A DNA stretch of 64,000 nucleotides from Microbacterium festucae (GTDB taxonomy: Bacteria; Actinomycetota; Actinomycetes; Actinomycetales; Microbacteriaceae), in NCBI RefSeq assembly GCF_025421715.1, contig NZ_JAOEFC010000003.1:310001-374000 (forward strand), read 5' to 3'. Below, one piece after another: positions 17,954 to 28,047 of this stretch (its first letter is position 1; each line of letters starts with the position of its first letter). The notes under the pieces are model-generated. The model worked only from the letters and a program-made list of their open reading frames with translations, made no database searches and was not told the DNA's origin. The position numbers were made by a program, and so were the translations under genes.

Positions 17954-19042
17954 TCAGCCGGCGGCGGCGGGCTCGCGTGCGGCCATGATCTGGCGCACCG
18001 CGTCGCGGCCGGCGCGGTTGGCGCCCACCGTCGACTGCGACGGCCCGTAGCCGATGAGGAACAGGCGCGGCTCGTCGGTGCTGCGCCCGTCCGCCACGCG
18101 GATGCCGCCCGCCGCGGTGCGCAGCCCCAGCGGGGCGAGGTGGCCGATGTCGGCGCGGAAGCCGGTGGCCCACAGGATGACGTCGGCCGGCTCGAACGCG
18201 CCGTCCGGCATCCGCACCCCGCCCGGCTCGATCGCGCGGAACATCGGATGCCGCACCAGCACGCCCCGTCGCTGCGCGGCGCGGGCCCACGGGGTCCAAT
18301 GCTGACCGGTGACCGAGATCACGCTGCCCGGCGGCAGGCCCCGCCGCACCCGCTCTTCGACCCCCGCGATCGCCGCCACGCGGGCGGCGGTGTCGAACTC
18401 GGCGGCCTCCCACGTGATCTCGCGCCGGGTGGTCCAGAACGTGTCGGCCACGTGGGAGATCTCCTCGAGCAGCTGCACCGCCGAGATCCCGGCGCCGACG
18501 ACGACCACCCGCCGACCGGCGAACTCGTCGGCCGAGACGTAGTCGTGCACGTGCAGCTGCCGGCCGCCGAAGCTCTCCGCCCCCGGGTACACCGGCCAGA
18601 ACGGCCGGCGCCATGTGCCGGTCGCGTTGATCACGTACCGGGCGTCCCACGTGCCGGCATCCGTCTGCACCCGCAGCCGCCCGCGCGGGTCGTCGTCGAC
18701 GCGACGCACCGCCGCCACGCGCACCGGGCGGCGCACCCGCAGGTCGAAGCGCTCCTCATAGGCGGCGAAGTACGCCGGCAGCACGTCGCGGGCTGGGGTG
18801 GCGGGGTCGGCCGGGGGCACCGCGAAGCCGGGCAGCTCGTGGATGCCGTTGACGGTGGCCATCTTCAGTGACGGCCAGCGGTGCCGCCACGCGCCGCCGG
18901 GGGCGTCGTCGGCGTCGAGGGTCACCAGCGAGGCGGCCGCGCCCGGATCGGGCTCGAAGCCGCGCCGCCGCAGATGGTAGGCCGCCGACAGGCCCGCCTG
19001 CCCCGCGCCGACCACGGCGACGTCGACGAGGGTGGGTTCCAC
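17954..19042 (-). CDS. flavin-containing monooxygenase-type NAD(P)/FAD oxidoreductase
   Basis: A 362-residue two-dinucleotide-fold protein. The FAD fold is DVAVVGAGQAGLSAAYHLRR at the N terminus, the family middle is GGAWRHRWPSLKMATVNGIH, the NADPH fold is RRVVVVGAGISAVQLLEEIS, and the second FAD contact is VILWATGFRADIGHLAPLGL. These match the CzcO/FMO-like flavoproteins. The GTG at 19042 was chosen because it puts the first beta strand five residues from the start; ATG codons at 19096 and 19153 would add a low-complexity extension and approach dnaX. The physiological substrate is unknown. Divergent from dnaX and convergent with the GH65 gene. Confidence 0.83.
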   Translation of the reverse strand: MEPTLVDVAVVGAGQAGLSAAYHLRRRGFEPDPGAAASLVTLDADDAPGGAWRHRWPSLKMATVNGIHELPGFAVPPADPATPARDVLPAYFAAYEERFDLRVRRPVRVAAVRRVDDDPRGRLRVQTDAGTWDARYVINATGTWRRPFWPVYPGAESFGGRQLHVHDYVSADEFAGRRVVVVGAGISAVQLLEEISHVADTFWTTRREITWEAAEFDTAARVAAIAGVEERVRRGLPPGSVISVTGQHWTPWARAAQRRGVLVRHPMFRAIEPGGVRMPDGAFEPADVILWATGFRADIGHLAPLGLRTAAGGIRVADGRSTDEPRLFLIGYGPSQSTVGANRAGRDAVRQIMAAREPAAAG

Positions 19043-19157
19043 GGTGCGGTGCAACGCCGCGGCGGGGTGCGCTGTTCCCGCCGGGCGCGGGTGCATGCCG
19101 GGGTCGCCGCCGTGCCGCCGGAGCCCCGCGCCGGGGGCCGATGTCGCACGCACGCCG

Positions 19158-19163
19158 TAGTCT
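19158..19163 (+). promoter_or_regulatory. -10 box of dnaX (leaderless)
   Basis: TAGTCT lies 7 bases before the GTG of dnaX at 19171. Confidence 0.5.
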
Positions 19164-19170
19164 GTTCATC

Positions 19171-21384
19171 GTGACCACCGCCCTGTATCGCCGCTACCGG
19201 CCCGAGACGTTCGGCGAGATGATCGGGCAGTCGCAGGTCACCGATCCGCTCATGACGGCGCTGCGGGGCGACCGGGTGGGTCACGCCTATCTGTTCTCCG
19301 GCCCGCGCGGCTGCGGCAAGACCACCTCGGCGCGCATCCTCGCCCGCTGCCTCAACTGCGCACAGGGCCCCACCGACACCCCGTGCGGCACGTGCGACAG
19401 CTGTGTCGAGCTCAGCCGCGGCGGCGGCGGGTCGCTCGACGTCGTCGAGATCGACGCCGCCTCGCACAACGGCGTCGACGACGCCCGCGACCTGCGCGAG
19501 CGCGCCGTGTTCGCCCCCGCCCGCGACCGGTTCAAGATCTTCATCCTCGACGAGGCGCACATGGTCACCGCGCAGGGCTTCAACGCCCTGCTCAAGCTCG
19601 TCGAAGAGCCGCCCGCGCACGTCAAGTTCATCTTCGCGACGACCGAGCCCGAGAAGGTCATCGGCACGATCCGCTCGCGCACCCACCACTACCCGTTCCG
19701 CCTCGTCGCCCCCGGGCCGATGCTCGAATACGTCGAGCAGCTGTGCACGGCCGAGGGCGTGCAGGTCGAGCCGGGTGTGCTGCCGCTCGTGGTGCGCGCC
19801 GGCGGCGGGTCGCCGCGTGACACGCTGTCGCTGCTCGACCAGCTGATCGCCGGGTCGGAGGCGGGCGCGGTCACCTACGCCCGCGCCGTGGCGCTGCTGG
19901 GCTACACGCACGCCGAGCTGCTCGACGAGGTCGTCGACGCCTTCGGCGACGGCGACGCCTCGGCGGCGTTCGCCGCGGTCGACCGTGTCGTGCAGACCGG
20001 CCAAGACCCCCGCCGCTTCGTCGACGATCTGCTCGAGCGGCTGCGCGACCTCATCATCGTCGCCGCCACCGGCCCCGGCGCCGCCGCGGTGCTGCGCGGC
20101 ATCCCCGACGACGAGCTCGAGCGGATGAACCGCCAGGCGTCGCTGTTCGGAGCCGCGCGCCTGTCGCACATCGCCGACATCGTCGCCAAGGCCCTCGACG
20201 ACATGGGCGGTGCCACCTCGCCCCGCCTGCAGCTGGAGCTGCTCGTCGCGCGCGTGCTCGCCTCGACCGGCCAGCCGCTGGCACCCGCGGCCCCGGTGTC
20301 GTCGGGCGCGCCGGTCGCTGCGGCAGGTGCCGCGCCGGCTGCGGCGCCGGTCGCCTCGGCGCCGGCAGCGCCGGCCCCGAGCGTCCCGGCCGCCAGTGTC
20401 CCGGCCCCGAGTGGTCCGGCCGCCGGAGCCCCGGCATCGGGCGGTCCGGCATCGGGTGGCCCGGCATCCGGCGGTCCGGCACCCGGTGGTCCCGCCGCGG
20501 GCGGTCCGGCCGAGGCCGCGGCGCCCGCTCCCGTGGTCGCCCCGTCCGGGCCCATCACCTTCACGCAGCTGCGTGACGCGTGGCCCGAGATCCTCAACCG
20601 GCTCGAGCCGGTGAGCCGGTCGTCGTGGATGCTGGCCACCGCGGCCCGCCCGGTCGCCTTCGCCGACGATGTGCTCACCCTCACCTTCCAGAGCCAGACC
20701 GACGTCGCCTCGTTCAAGAAGCTCGCCGGCGGCAAGGGTCCCAGCGAAGACCTCCGCGGCGCGATCCGCGAGGTGCTCGGCATCCGTGTGAAGTACGTCG
20801 CCCGCCACGACGGCGACGGCGCTGCCGGTGGTGGCGGTGCAGGCGGTGCCGGCGGCGCGCCCGCGCCCGCGGGCCCCGCGCCGACTTCGTCTGCACCCGC
20901 CTCGTCGGCTCCCGCGTCGTCGGGCCCCGCGCCCGCCTCGTCGGGCCCGGCCCGCACCGGGGGAGCACCGGCCGGCGCGCCGTCCGGATCGGCATCCGCC
21001 CCGCCTGCCGGCGGCCCGCGGGCGTCGTCGGCTGCCGCCGCCCCCGTCACCGAGTGGGCGGTCGCCCCGATCCCGACCGACGACGCCGCGCCGCTGGCCA
21101 TCGACGACGAACCCGAAGACGCGCAGGCCGCGCCCGTGCGCACCCTCACCCGGGTGCACGACGGCGACGTGCTGCCCGCCGAGCCCCCGCCCCTCGACGA
21201 CGAAGACGCCCCGCCGCCGCCCTTCGACGACGACGCGCCGATCCCGGCACGCGTCGTCGTCGAAGCGCCGACGCCGCCCCGCCGCCCCGGCATCGAGCGG
21301 GTGGGGGAGTCGGTCGTGCGCCAGGTGCTCGGTGCGACCTTCGTGCGTGAAGAGCCCCACACCGCGCCGACGAGGTTCAACTGA
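19171..21384 (+). CDS. dnaX: DNA polymerase III subunit gamma/tau
   Basis: The 737-residue clamp-loader ATPase. Walker A is [15 protein letters not shown] (about 42-56), the zinc site is CLNC...CGTCDSC (about 60-80), Walker B is [11 protein letters not shown], and the SRC-type motif is [14 protein letters not shown]. Domain III runs to about 370. It is followed by a long Ala/Pro/Gly linker with tandem [10 protein letters not shown] units near 420-450, a conserved tau segment [20 protein letters not shown], a second Ala/Ser/Pro linker and an acidic stretch ending [17 protein letters not shown]. Start GTG at 19171 has a leaderless promoter. The stop overlaps recR by one base. Confidence 0.96.
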   Translation: MTTALYRRYRPETFGEMIGQSQVTDPLMTALRGDRVGHAYLFSGPRGCGKTTSARILARCLNCAQGPTDTPCGTCDSCVELSRGGGGSLDVVEIDAASHNGVDDARDLRERAVFAPARDRFKIFILDEAHMVTAQGFNALLKLVEEPPAHVKFIFATTEPEKVIGTIRSRTHHYPFRLVAPGPMLEYVEQLCTAEGVQVEPGVLPLVVRAGGGSPRDTLSLLDQLIAGSEAGAVTYARAVALLGYTHAELLDEVVDAFGDGDASAAFAAVDRVVQTGQDPRRFVDDLLERLRDLIIVAATGPGAAAVLRGIPDDELERMNRQASLFGAARLSHIADIVAKALDDMGGATSPRLQLELLVARVLASTGQPLAPAAPVSSGAPVAAAGAAPAAAPVASAPAAPAPSVPAASVPAPSGPAAGAPASGGPASGGPASGGPAPGGPAAGGPAEAAAPAPVVAPSGPITFTQLRDAWPEILNRLEPVSRSSWMLATAARPVAFADDVLTLTFQSQTDVASFKKLAGGKGPSEDLRGAIREVLGIRVKYVARHDGDGAAGGGGAGGAGGAPAPAGPAPTSSAPASSAPASSGPAPASSGPARTGGAPAGAPSGSASAPPAGGPRASSAAAAPVTEWAVAPIPTDDAAPLAIDDEPEDAQAAPVRTLTRVHDGDVLPAEPPPLDDEDAPPPPFDDDAPIPARVVVEAPTPPRRPGIERVGESVVRQVLGATFVREEPHTAPTRFN

Positions 21385-21977
21385 TGTACGACGGCATCGT
21401 CCAAGACCTGATCGACGAGTTCGGCCGCCTGCCCGGCATCGGCCCCAAGTCGGCCCAGCGCATCGCGTTCCACATCCTGCAGACGCCGTCGTTCGACGTC
21501 GCCACGCTGTCGCGCCTGCTGGGCGAACTGCGCGAGCGGGTGCGGTTCTGCGAGGTGTGCGGCAACGTGTCCGAGCAGGACCGGTGCGCCATCTGCCGCG
21601 ACCCGCGGCGCGACCAGACCCTCATCTGCGTCGTTGAAGACGCCAAAGACGTCTCCGCCATCGAGCGCACCCGCGAGTTCCGGGGGCTCTACCACGTGCT
21701 CGGCGGGGCGATCAGCCCGATCGCCGGCATCGGCCCCGACGACCTGCGCATCGCCCAGCTGATGCAGCGCCTGGCCGACGGCACGGTGCAGGAGGTGATC
21801 CTCGCCACGAACCCCAACCTCGAGGGCGAGGCGACCGCCACCTACCTCAGCCGGCTGCTGCACACCCTCGAGATCCGCGTGACGCGCCTGGCGTCCGGCC
21901 TCCCCGTCGGCGGCGACCTCGAGTACGCCGACGAGGTCACCCTCGGCCGAGCCTTCGAAGGGCGCCGCACCCTCTGA
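21384..21977 (+). CDS. recR: recombination mediator protein RecR
   Basis: A 197-residue RecR, of normal length. The N-terminal helix-hairpin-helix reads [20 protein letters not shown], the zinc finger is [16 protein letters not shown] (about 54-69), and the Toprim domain includes [16 protein letters not shown] and [20 protein letters not shown]. RecR acts with RecO (and RecF) in RecA loading at gaps. It is directly coupled to dnaX (TGATG), the order seen in many actinobacteria. Confidence 0.98.
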   Translation: MYDGIVQDLIDEFGRLPGIGPKSAQRIAFHILQTPSFDVATLSRLLGELRERVRFCEVCGNVSEQDRCAICRDPRRDQTLICVVEDAKDVSAIERTREFRGLYHVLGGAISPIAGIGPDDLRIAQLMQRLADGTVQEVILATNPNLEGEATATYLSRLLHTLEIRVTRLASGLPVGGDLEYADEVTLGRAFEGRRTL

Positions 21978-22020
21978 CCGCACGGCGACACCCGCCACCC
22001 GCGATGTCGGTGCCCCGCGC

Positions 22021-22026
22021 TAACGT
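22021..22026 (+). promoter_or_regulatory. -10 box of the DMT transporter gene (leaderless)
   Basis: TAACGT lies 6 bases before the GTG at 22033. Confidence 0.5.
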
Positions 22027-22032
22027 GAGCGC

Positions 22033-22974
22033 GTGACCACGGCATCCGGCCCCGCGACGACGCGGGGCTTCACAACACGAGGGTGGATCCTGTTCGCCGT
22101 GATGGCGGTGCTCTGGGGCGTGCCCTACCTGTTCATCAAAGAGGCCGTCGAGTCGCTGTCGCCGGCGGCCGTCGTGTCGGGCCGCACACTGCTGGGCGCC
22201 CTCATCCTGCTGCCCGTCGCCCTGCACCGCCGCGCGCTCGGGCCCGCGCTGCGCCTCTGGCCGTGGGTGCTCGCGTTCGGGGCCATCGAGATGGCGGGGC
22301 CGTTCCTGCTGCTCAGCCACGCCGAGCAGACCCTGCCGTCGGGGCTCACCGGGCTGCTGGTGGCCACGGTGCCGCTGTTCGCGGCGATCATCGCGTTCAC
22401 GCGCGGCGACCGCGGGGCGCTGCGCCCCGCGCGGGTGGTCGGGCTCGCGGTCGGCTTCGCCGGGCTGGTCGTCATCGTCGCCGGCCCCGGGCTGGCCGTC
22501 GCCGGGGCGCCGGGGCTCGTCGCGGTCGGCGAAGTGCTCGTCGTCGCGCTCTGCTACGCGATCGCGCCGTTCATCATCGCCACCAAGCTGCGCGACGTGC
22601 CCTCGCTCGGCACCATCACCCTTTCGCTGGCGGCGGTCGGCCTGTTCTACCTGCCGATCGCCCTGCTCACCCAGCACGAGGTGCCCACCGTGCGCAGCAC
22701 CGTCTCCCTGGTCGCCCTCGCGGTGCTGTGCACCGCGCTGGCGTTCCTCGCGTTCTTCGCCCTCATCGCCGAGGTCGGACCGGTGCGCGCGCCGCTGTTC
22801 ACCTACGTCAACCCGATCGTGGCCATCCTCCTCGGCGTCATCGTGCTGGGCGAACACCTCAGCCCGGCGCTGCTGGTCGGGTTCCCGCTCGTGTTGGCCG
22901 GTTGCTGGCTGGCTGCCACGGGCGGCTTCACGCGTCGCCGCCGCGACGCCCTCCCGCCCGTCGCCCCGGGCTGA
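22033..22974 (+). CDS. EamA/DMT-family transporter
   Basis: A 313-residue membrane protein with ten hydrophobic segments arranged as two EamA repeats. The first begins GWILFAVMAVLWGVPYLFIK (about 17-36) with the family-typical FIKEAVESLSPAAVVSGRTL; the second ends in LFTYVNPIVAILLGVIVLGE, the conserved EamA tail. It probably exports a metabolite or amino acid, but no substrate can be read. The gene stands alone, 55 bases after recR, with its own promoter. Confidence 0.88.
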   Translation: MTTASGPATTRGFTTRGWILFAVMAVLWGVPYLFIKEAVESLSPAAVVSGRTLLGALILLPVALHRRALGPALRLWPWVLAFGAIEMAGPFLLLSHAEQTLPSGLTGLLVATVPLFAAIIAFTRGDRGALRPARVVGLAVGFAGLVVIVAGPGLAVAGAPGLVAVGEVLVVALCYAIAPFIIATKLRDVPSLGTITLSLAAVGLFYLPIALLTQHEVPTVRSTVSLVALAVLCTALAFLAFFALIAEVGPVRAPLFTYVNPIVAILLGVIVLGEHLSPALLVGFPLVLAGCWLAATGGFTRRRRDALPPVAPG

Positions 22975-23010
22975 GGCCGCCGTCTCGGTCGCGCCCGGGC
23001 GGCGCCCCGG

Positions 23011-23499
23011 TCAGCGCAGCACTTCGACGAGCACGACCCACGAGACGAACAGAGCCGCCACGATCGCCGCGATGGCACCGGCGGCGAGCCAGACGAGGCC
23101 GCTCGTGCTCCCCGACGCCAGCAGCACCCCTCCCACGAGGTAGACCACCGGAGTGAGGAACGACACCGCGGCCTTGCCGGCGCGCAGCCGGTTGGCGGGG
23201 TGCCGGTTCTGGAAGATGCGCACCGACGCGTCCACGGCGAAGGCGGCGGTGAGCGCGGCCGCCACGATGACGATCACCCCGAACGTCACGGCATCCAGAC
23301 CCGGGATCAGCCCCACCGCGCACACCACGATCGCCAATACCAGTCCCGCGATCGCCGAGGCCAGGCGCGCGGTGAGCGCGGGCGCCTTGATGATCACCTC
23401 GATGTTCACACTCGCCGCGACGATCACCAGGCCCGCGAGGGCGGCCGTGGCCCCCAGCATCGCCACATCGAACTCGTGCCACGACTCGAGCGCGTCCAT
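23011..23499 (-). CDS. hypothetical membrane protein
   Basis: A 162-residue protein with four to five membrane segments: AMLGATAALAGLVIVAASVN (about 13-32), a helix near 45-65, one near 72-90, and two at the C terminus. The second loop has the conserved-looking ASVNIEVIIKAPALTARLAS stretch. I recognise no named family. The ATG lies 6 bases after TACGAT, so it is probably a leaderless single gene. It lies 23 bases downstream of the ThrE-type gene's stop, but its own start is far from that gene. Confidence 0.72.
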   Translation of the reverse strand: MDALESWHEFDVAMLGATAALAGLVIVAASVNIEVIIKAPALTARLASAIAGLVLAIVVCAVGLIPGLDAVTFGVIVIVAAALTAAFAVDASVRIFQNRHPANRLRAGKAAVSFLTPVVYLVGGVLLASGSTSGLVWLAAGAIAAIVAALFVSWVVLVEVLR

Positions 23500-23505
23500 G
23501 GCCGC

Positions 23506-23511
23506 ATCGTA
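23506..23511 (-). promoter_or_regulatory. -10 box of the hypothetical membrane gene (leaderless)
   Basis: TACGAT on the minus strand lies 6 bases before the ATG at 23499. Confidence 0.45.
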
Positions 23512-23522
23512 GCGGCGGGCGT

Positions 23523-24914
23523 TCAGCCGCGCAGGCGTGCGCGCGAGCGCAGCACCGAGTCCAGCGACGCCCGCACCGGCTGTCCCAGGTAGATGCCCAG
23601 AGACGCGCCCACCGCCAGGGCGGCGCCGATCGTCCCCGCCCCGGCCAGGGTGGCAGCCCCCGCCAACAGCAGCGAGGTGTCATCGCCGGCCTCGACGACG
23701 GTGAGCAGCCCCCGGAACACGGCGGCACCGGGCACCATCGGCAGGATGGCCGCGGTGGTGATCGCCACCGACGGCACATGCAGGCGGAAGGCGAGCAGGA
23801 TGCCGACGAGGCTCGCCGCGAATGCACCCACCGCCGCTCCGGCGGCCGGGTCGAAGCCCGCCGCGACCACGCCCAGATAGCCGAGCCAGCCGATGAGGCT
23901 CAGCACGATGCTCACCACGACGATGCGCAGCCCCGCCCCGTTGAACACCGCCACGGCCAGGGCGATGAGCGCCGCGCCGGCGAACTGCGCGGCCACGGGG
24001 CCGAGGGGGAGGGCGTCGCTGGGCGGATCCATCCCCAGGCCGAACACGCGGGCGACCTCGAGCCCGGCGAGGATACCGACCACGACCCCCAGCGTGTTCG
24101 TGGTCAGTTCGAGGATGCGGCCGACGGCCGTCAGCGCGAACCCGTCGATCGCGTCCTGCGCGGCGCCGACGACCGTCAGGCCCGCCAGCATCAGCACGAT
24201 CCCCGCCGCCACGATCACCGACGGCCGCACCGACGCGGCGGCATCCCAGCCGGTCGCCGCCAGCAGCGGCGCCGCCGCGGCGAACAGTGTCAGCACGAAC
24301 GCCCCGGCGATCTGGCTGAAGAAGTACGGCACGGATGCCTTCGCGAGGGCGAACTGGGTGACGGCGGCCAGCGCGGCGGCCACGAACGACAGCAGCAGCA
24401 CCAGCCAGTTGCCGCCGAACATGACCGCCACGCCCACGGCCAGCAGCGCCTGGGCGGCGACGATCACCAGCGGGCCGTAGCGGAACGGCATCCGTCGGAT
24501 CACCCTCGCCCGCGCGACGGCGTCGTCGAGCGAGGCGCCCGCGGCGATGTCGGCCACGAGCGCCTGGATGCGCTGCAGCTTGGTGTGGTCGGGAACGGCG
24601 CCGCGCACGACGCGCAGCAGCGTCAGCGGGCGGTCGGCGTCGCTGCGGTGATGGGCGACGGTGATGGCGTTGTAGGTGACGTCGACGTTCACGGGGCGCA
24701 GCCCGTAGGCGCCGGCGACCCGCACCACCGTGAGGGTCACTTCGCTGGCGGGAGCGCCGGCGACCAGCATGGTCTCGCCGATGCGGATGGCCAGGTCGAG
24801 CACCCGCACCGCGAAGGCGTCGTCGATGATCGGCAGCGCCTCGGTGAGCGCCCCGTCGCCGGTGGGCTGCACGAGTCCGCGCAAGGATGAGATCAGGCGT
24901 CTGGATGGCGTCAT
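23523..24914 (-). CDS. threonine/serine exporter family protein (ThrE-like)
   Basis: A 463-residue single-chain ThrE-type protein. The N-terminal soluble half (about 1-150) has RIGETMLVAGAPASEVTLTV and YGLRPVNVDVTYNAITVAHH, hallmarks of the ThrE N-terminal domain. It is followed by ten membrane helices that include the ThrE C-terminal domain (SVAITTAAILPMVPGAAVFR near 385). Corynebacterium ThrE exports threonine and serine by proton motive force. The ATG at 24914 follows GGGAGCGGAAC. It is divergent from lysC, and the shared aspartate-family theme fits threonine overflow, although this is inference. Confidence 0.9.
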   Translation of the reverse strand: MTPSRRLISSLRGLVQPTGDGALTEALPIIDDAFAVRVLDLAIRIGETMLVAGAPASEVTLTVVRVAGAYGLRPVNVDVTYNAITVAHHRSDADRPLTLLRVVRGAVPDHTKLQRIQALVADIAAGASLDDAVARARVIRRMPFRYGPLVIVAAQALLAVGVAVMFGGNWLVLLLSFVAAALAAVTQFALAKASVPYFFSQIAGAFVLTLFAAAAPLLAATGWDAAASVRPSVIVAAGIVLMLAGLTVVGAAQDAIDGFALTAVGRILELTTNTLGVVVGILAGLEVARVFGLGMDPPSDALPLGPVAAQFAGAALIALAVAVFNGAGLRIVVVSIVLSLIGWLGYLGVVAAGFDPAAGAAVGAFAASLVGILLAFRLHVPSVAITTAAILPMVPGAAVFRGLLTVVEAGDDTSLLLAGAATLAGAGTIGAALAVGASLGIYLGQPVRASLDSVLRSRARLRG

Positions 24915-25008
24915 GGTGCGTTCCGCTCCCGGTGGATGGGCCCCTCACGATGGTAATCGGGCACCGCCGCGGCCCCGTCACATGACCGTGGGCGCATGGG
25001 CCGCTCCG

Positions 25009-25014
25009 TATGAT
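25009..25014 (+). promoter_or_regulatory. -10 box of lysC
   Basis: TATGAT gives a transcription start near 25021 and a leader of about 65 bases before the GTG at 25086. No convincing -35 hexamer is seen. A Shine-Dalgarno-like CGGGAG precedes the start codon. Confidence 0.45.
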
Positions 25015-25085
25015 GGGGCGTTGGGCGCGGCATCGGCCCGCCCGCGGGTCGCCGCGCGACCGCACATCACCCGGGAGTACGAAAC

Positions 25086-26372
25086 GTGGCGCTGATCGTC
25101 CAGAAGTACGGCGGATCATCCGTCGCCGACGCCGAGAGCATCAAGCGCGTCGCGAAGCGGATCGTCGACGCGCGCCGCGCCGGCCACGACGTGGTCGTCG
25201 CCGTCAGCGCCATGGGCGACACCACCGACGAGCTCATCGACCTCGCCCACCAGGTCGCCCCCATCCCCGCGCCCCGCGAACTCGACATGCTGCTCTCCAG
25301 CGGTGAGCGCATCTCGATGGCGCTCGTTGCGATGGCCATCCACTCGATGGGCTTCGAGGCGCGCTCGTTCACCGGCAGCCAGGCCGGCATGATCACCACC
25401 GCCGACCACGGCAGTGCCCGCATCGTCGATGTCACCCCGGTGCGCGTGCGCGAAGCGCTCGACGAGGGCGCGATCGTCATCGTCGCCGGCTTCCAGGGCT
25501 TCAACCGCGACACCCGCGACATCACGACCCTCGGTCGCGGCGGCTCGGACACCACCGCCGTCGCCCTCGCCGCGGCCCTCGAAGCCGACGTGTGCGAGAT
25601 CTACAGCGACGTCGACGGCATCTTCACCGCCGACCCCCGCGTCGTCCCCAACGCGCGCAAGCTCTCGGTCGTCGGTGCGGAGGAGATGCTCGAGCTCGCC
25701 GCCAACGGCGCGAAGGTCCTCTACATCCGTGCCGTCGAGTACGCTCGCCGCCACGGCGTCATGATCCACGCCCGCTCCACCTTCAACCCCGGCGTCGGCA
25801 CGTACGTGCTCGGCCCCGGGATGACGGTGCCGGGTGATGCAGAAGGAGAAGAGATGGAAGAGCCGATCGTCGCGGGCGTCGCGACCGACCTGAGCCAGGC
25901 CAAGATCACCGTCGTCGGTGTGCCCGACGTGCCCGGCAAGGCCGCCGAGATCTTCAAGATCGTCGCCAAGAGCGGTGCGAACGTCGACATGATCGTGCAG
26001 AACGTGTCGGCGGCCGCCACCGGCCGCACCGACATCTCCTTCACGGTCCCCAAGACCGACGCCGCCACGGCGCTGCGCGCCCTCGCCGGCGAGCAGACCG
26101 AGGTCGGCTTCGAGAGCCTCATCCACGACGACCAGATCGGCAAGCTGTCGGTGGTCGGCGCGGGCATGCGCACGCACTCCGGCGTCTCGGCCACCCTCTT
26201 CGAGGCGCTGTCCACCGCCGGGGTGAACATCGAGATGATCTCCACCTCCGAGATCCGCATCTCGGTGGTCGTCCGCGGCGACGACCTCGCCGGCGCCGCC
26301 CGCGTGGTCCACACCGCCTACGGCCTCGACGGCGACACCGAAGCCGTCGTCCACGCCGGCACCGGCCGCTGA
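25086..26372 (+). CDS. lysC: aspartate kinase, alpha chain (with internal beta start)
   Basis: A 428-residue aspartokinase, the first enzyme of lysine/threonine/methionine synthesis. The catalytic domain begins [20 protein letters not shown], with the KFGGSS-type motif, then [20 protein letters not shown] and [16 protein letters not shown]. Two ACT domains follow residue 260, with DIVQNVS-like [19 protein letters not shown] and [20 protein letters not shown], the feedback inhibitor site. It closely resembles the Corynebacterium LysC. An internal start at 25854 should give a separate beta subunit. GTG start at 25086. asd lies downstream after a repeat island with its own promoter. Confidence 0.97.
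   Translation: MALIVQKYGGSSVADAESIKRVAKRIVDARRAGHDVVVAVSAMGDTTDELIDLAHQVAPIPAPRELDMLLSSGERISMALVAMAIHSMGFEARSFTGSQAGMITTADHGSARIVDVTPVRVREALDEGAIVIVAGFQGFNRDTRDITTLGRGGSDTTAVALAAALEADVCEIYSDVDGIFTADPRVVPNARKLSVVGAEEMLELAANGAKVLYIRAVEYARRHGVMIHARSTFNPGVGTYVLGPGMTVPGDAEGEEMEEPIVAGVATDLSQAKITVVGVPDVPGKAAEIFKIVAKSGANVDMIVQNVSAAATGRTDISFTVPKTDAATALRALAGEQTEVGFESLIHDDQIGKLSVVGAGMRTHSGVSATLFEALSTAGVNIEMISTSEIRISVVVRGDDLAGAARVVHTAYGLDGDTEAVVHAGTGR
25854..26372 (+). CDS. lysC: aspartate kinase beta subunit, in-frame internal start
   Basis: Inside lysC, the bases AGAAGGAGAAG (25841-25851) form an unusually strong ribosome site 2-7 bases before an in-frame ATG at 25854. Translation from there gives a 172-residue protein, [20 protein letters not shown] onward, which is exactly the two-ACT regulatory half. 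Corynebacterium glutamicum makes its aspartokinase beta subunit from the equivalent internal start (MEEAVLTGVATD...), giving an alpha2-beta2 enzyme. The same arrangement is inferred here. Confidence 0.75.
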   Translation: MEEPIVAGVATDLSQAKITVVGVPDVPGKAAEIFKIVAKSGANVDMIVQNVSAAATGRTDISFTVPKTDAATALRALAGEQTEVGFESLIHDDQIGKLSVVGAGMRTHSGVSATLFEALSTAGVNIEMISTSEIRISVVVRGDDLAGAARVVHTAYGLDGDTEAVVHAGTGR

Positions 26373-26393
26373 CCCCCGCCACCGCCCCGCCCT

Positions 26394-26427
26394 CGTTCGT
26401 TGAGTGAGCGCAGCGAGCCGAAACGCC
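26394..26427 (+). repeat. intergenic repeat A, copy 1
   Basis: A 34-bp unit starting CGTTCGTTGAGTGAGCGCAG and ending GAGCCGAAACGCC. It contains the quasi-palindrome GAGCGCAGCGAG and differs from copies 2 and 3 at two positions. Confidence 0.8.
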
Positions 26428-26433
26428 ACCCCC

Positions 26434-26502
26434 GGCGCATAACTCCTGCAGATTCGCGCTCCCAGCCCCCGCGCACCCCACGTTCTGCCTGAGTTATGCG
26501 CC
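26434..26502 (+). repeat. intergenic repeat B, copy 1
   Basis: A 69-bp element bounded by perfect 12-bp inverted arms GGCGCATAACTC (26434-26445) and GAGTTATGCGCC (26491-26502). Its interior reads ctgcagattc...ccagcccccgcgcaccccacgttctgcct. It can form a long hairpin downstream of lysC and may help to terminate transcription. Confidence 0.85.
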
Positions 26503-26521
26503 CTGGCCGCCGCCGCACCTC

Positions 26522-26555
26522 CGTTCGTTGAGCGAGCGCAGCGAGTCGAAACGCC
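26522..26555 (+). repeat. intergenic repeat A, copy 2
   Basis: Identical over 34 bases to copy 3 (CGTTCGTTGAGCGAGCGCAG then CGAGTCGAAACGCC), lying between the two B elements. Confidence 0.85.
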
Positions 26556-26566
26556 GCGCCCCGCTC

Positions 26567-26600
26567 CGTTCGTTGAGCGAGCGCAGCGAGTCGAAACGCC
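26567..26600 (+). repeat. intergenic repeat A, copy 3
   Basis: Third 34-bp copy in direct orientation, 11 bases after copy 2 and 8 bases before the second B element. Confidence 0.85.
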
Positions 26601-26608
26601 CCGCCCCC

Positions 26609-27930
<1,322 letters not shown>

Positions 27931-27935
27931 TCGTC

Positions 27936-27957
27936 GCGGTCCGACGGGCCGCGTTTT
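27936..27957 (+). terminator. intrinsic terminator after asd
   Basis: GCGGTCC (27936-27942) pairs with GGGCCGC (27946-27952), including one G-U pair, and is followed by GTTTT. It begins six bases after the asd stop codon. Confidence 0.6.
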
Positions 27958-28033
27958 CGCCCCGCGGAAAGAACCGCGGATGTTGACGGATGCCGGGCCG
28001 TCCCGGCGCGGCAGCACCACCTTCAGGGCCGCT

Positions 28034-28039
28034 TAGACT
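28034..28039 (+). promoter_or_regulatory. -10 box of mqo (leaderless or near-leaderless)
   Basis: TAGACT lies 8 bases before the GTG of mqo at 28048. Confidence 0.45.
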
Positions 28040-28047
28040 GGAACACC

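Noticed and set aside
19171..21384. A programmed frameshift in dnaX giving a short gamma form
   Set aside because: No A-rich slippery heptamer is present in this G+C-rich gene. The full frame to 21384 is continuous.
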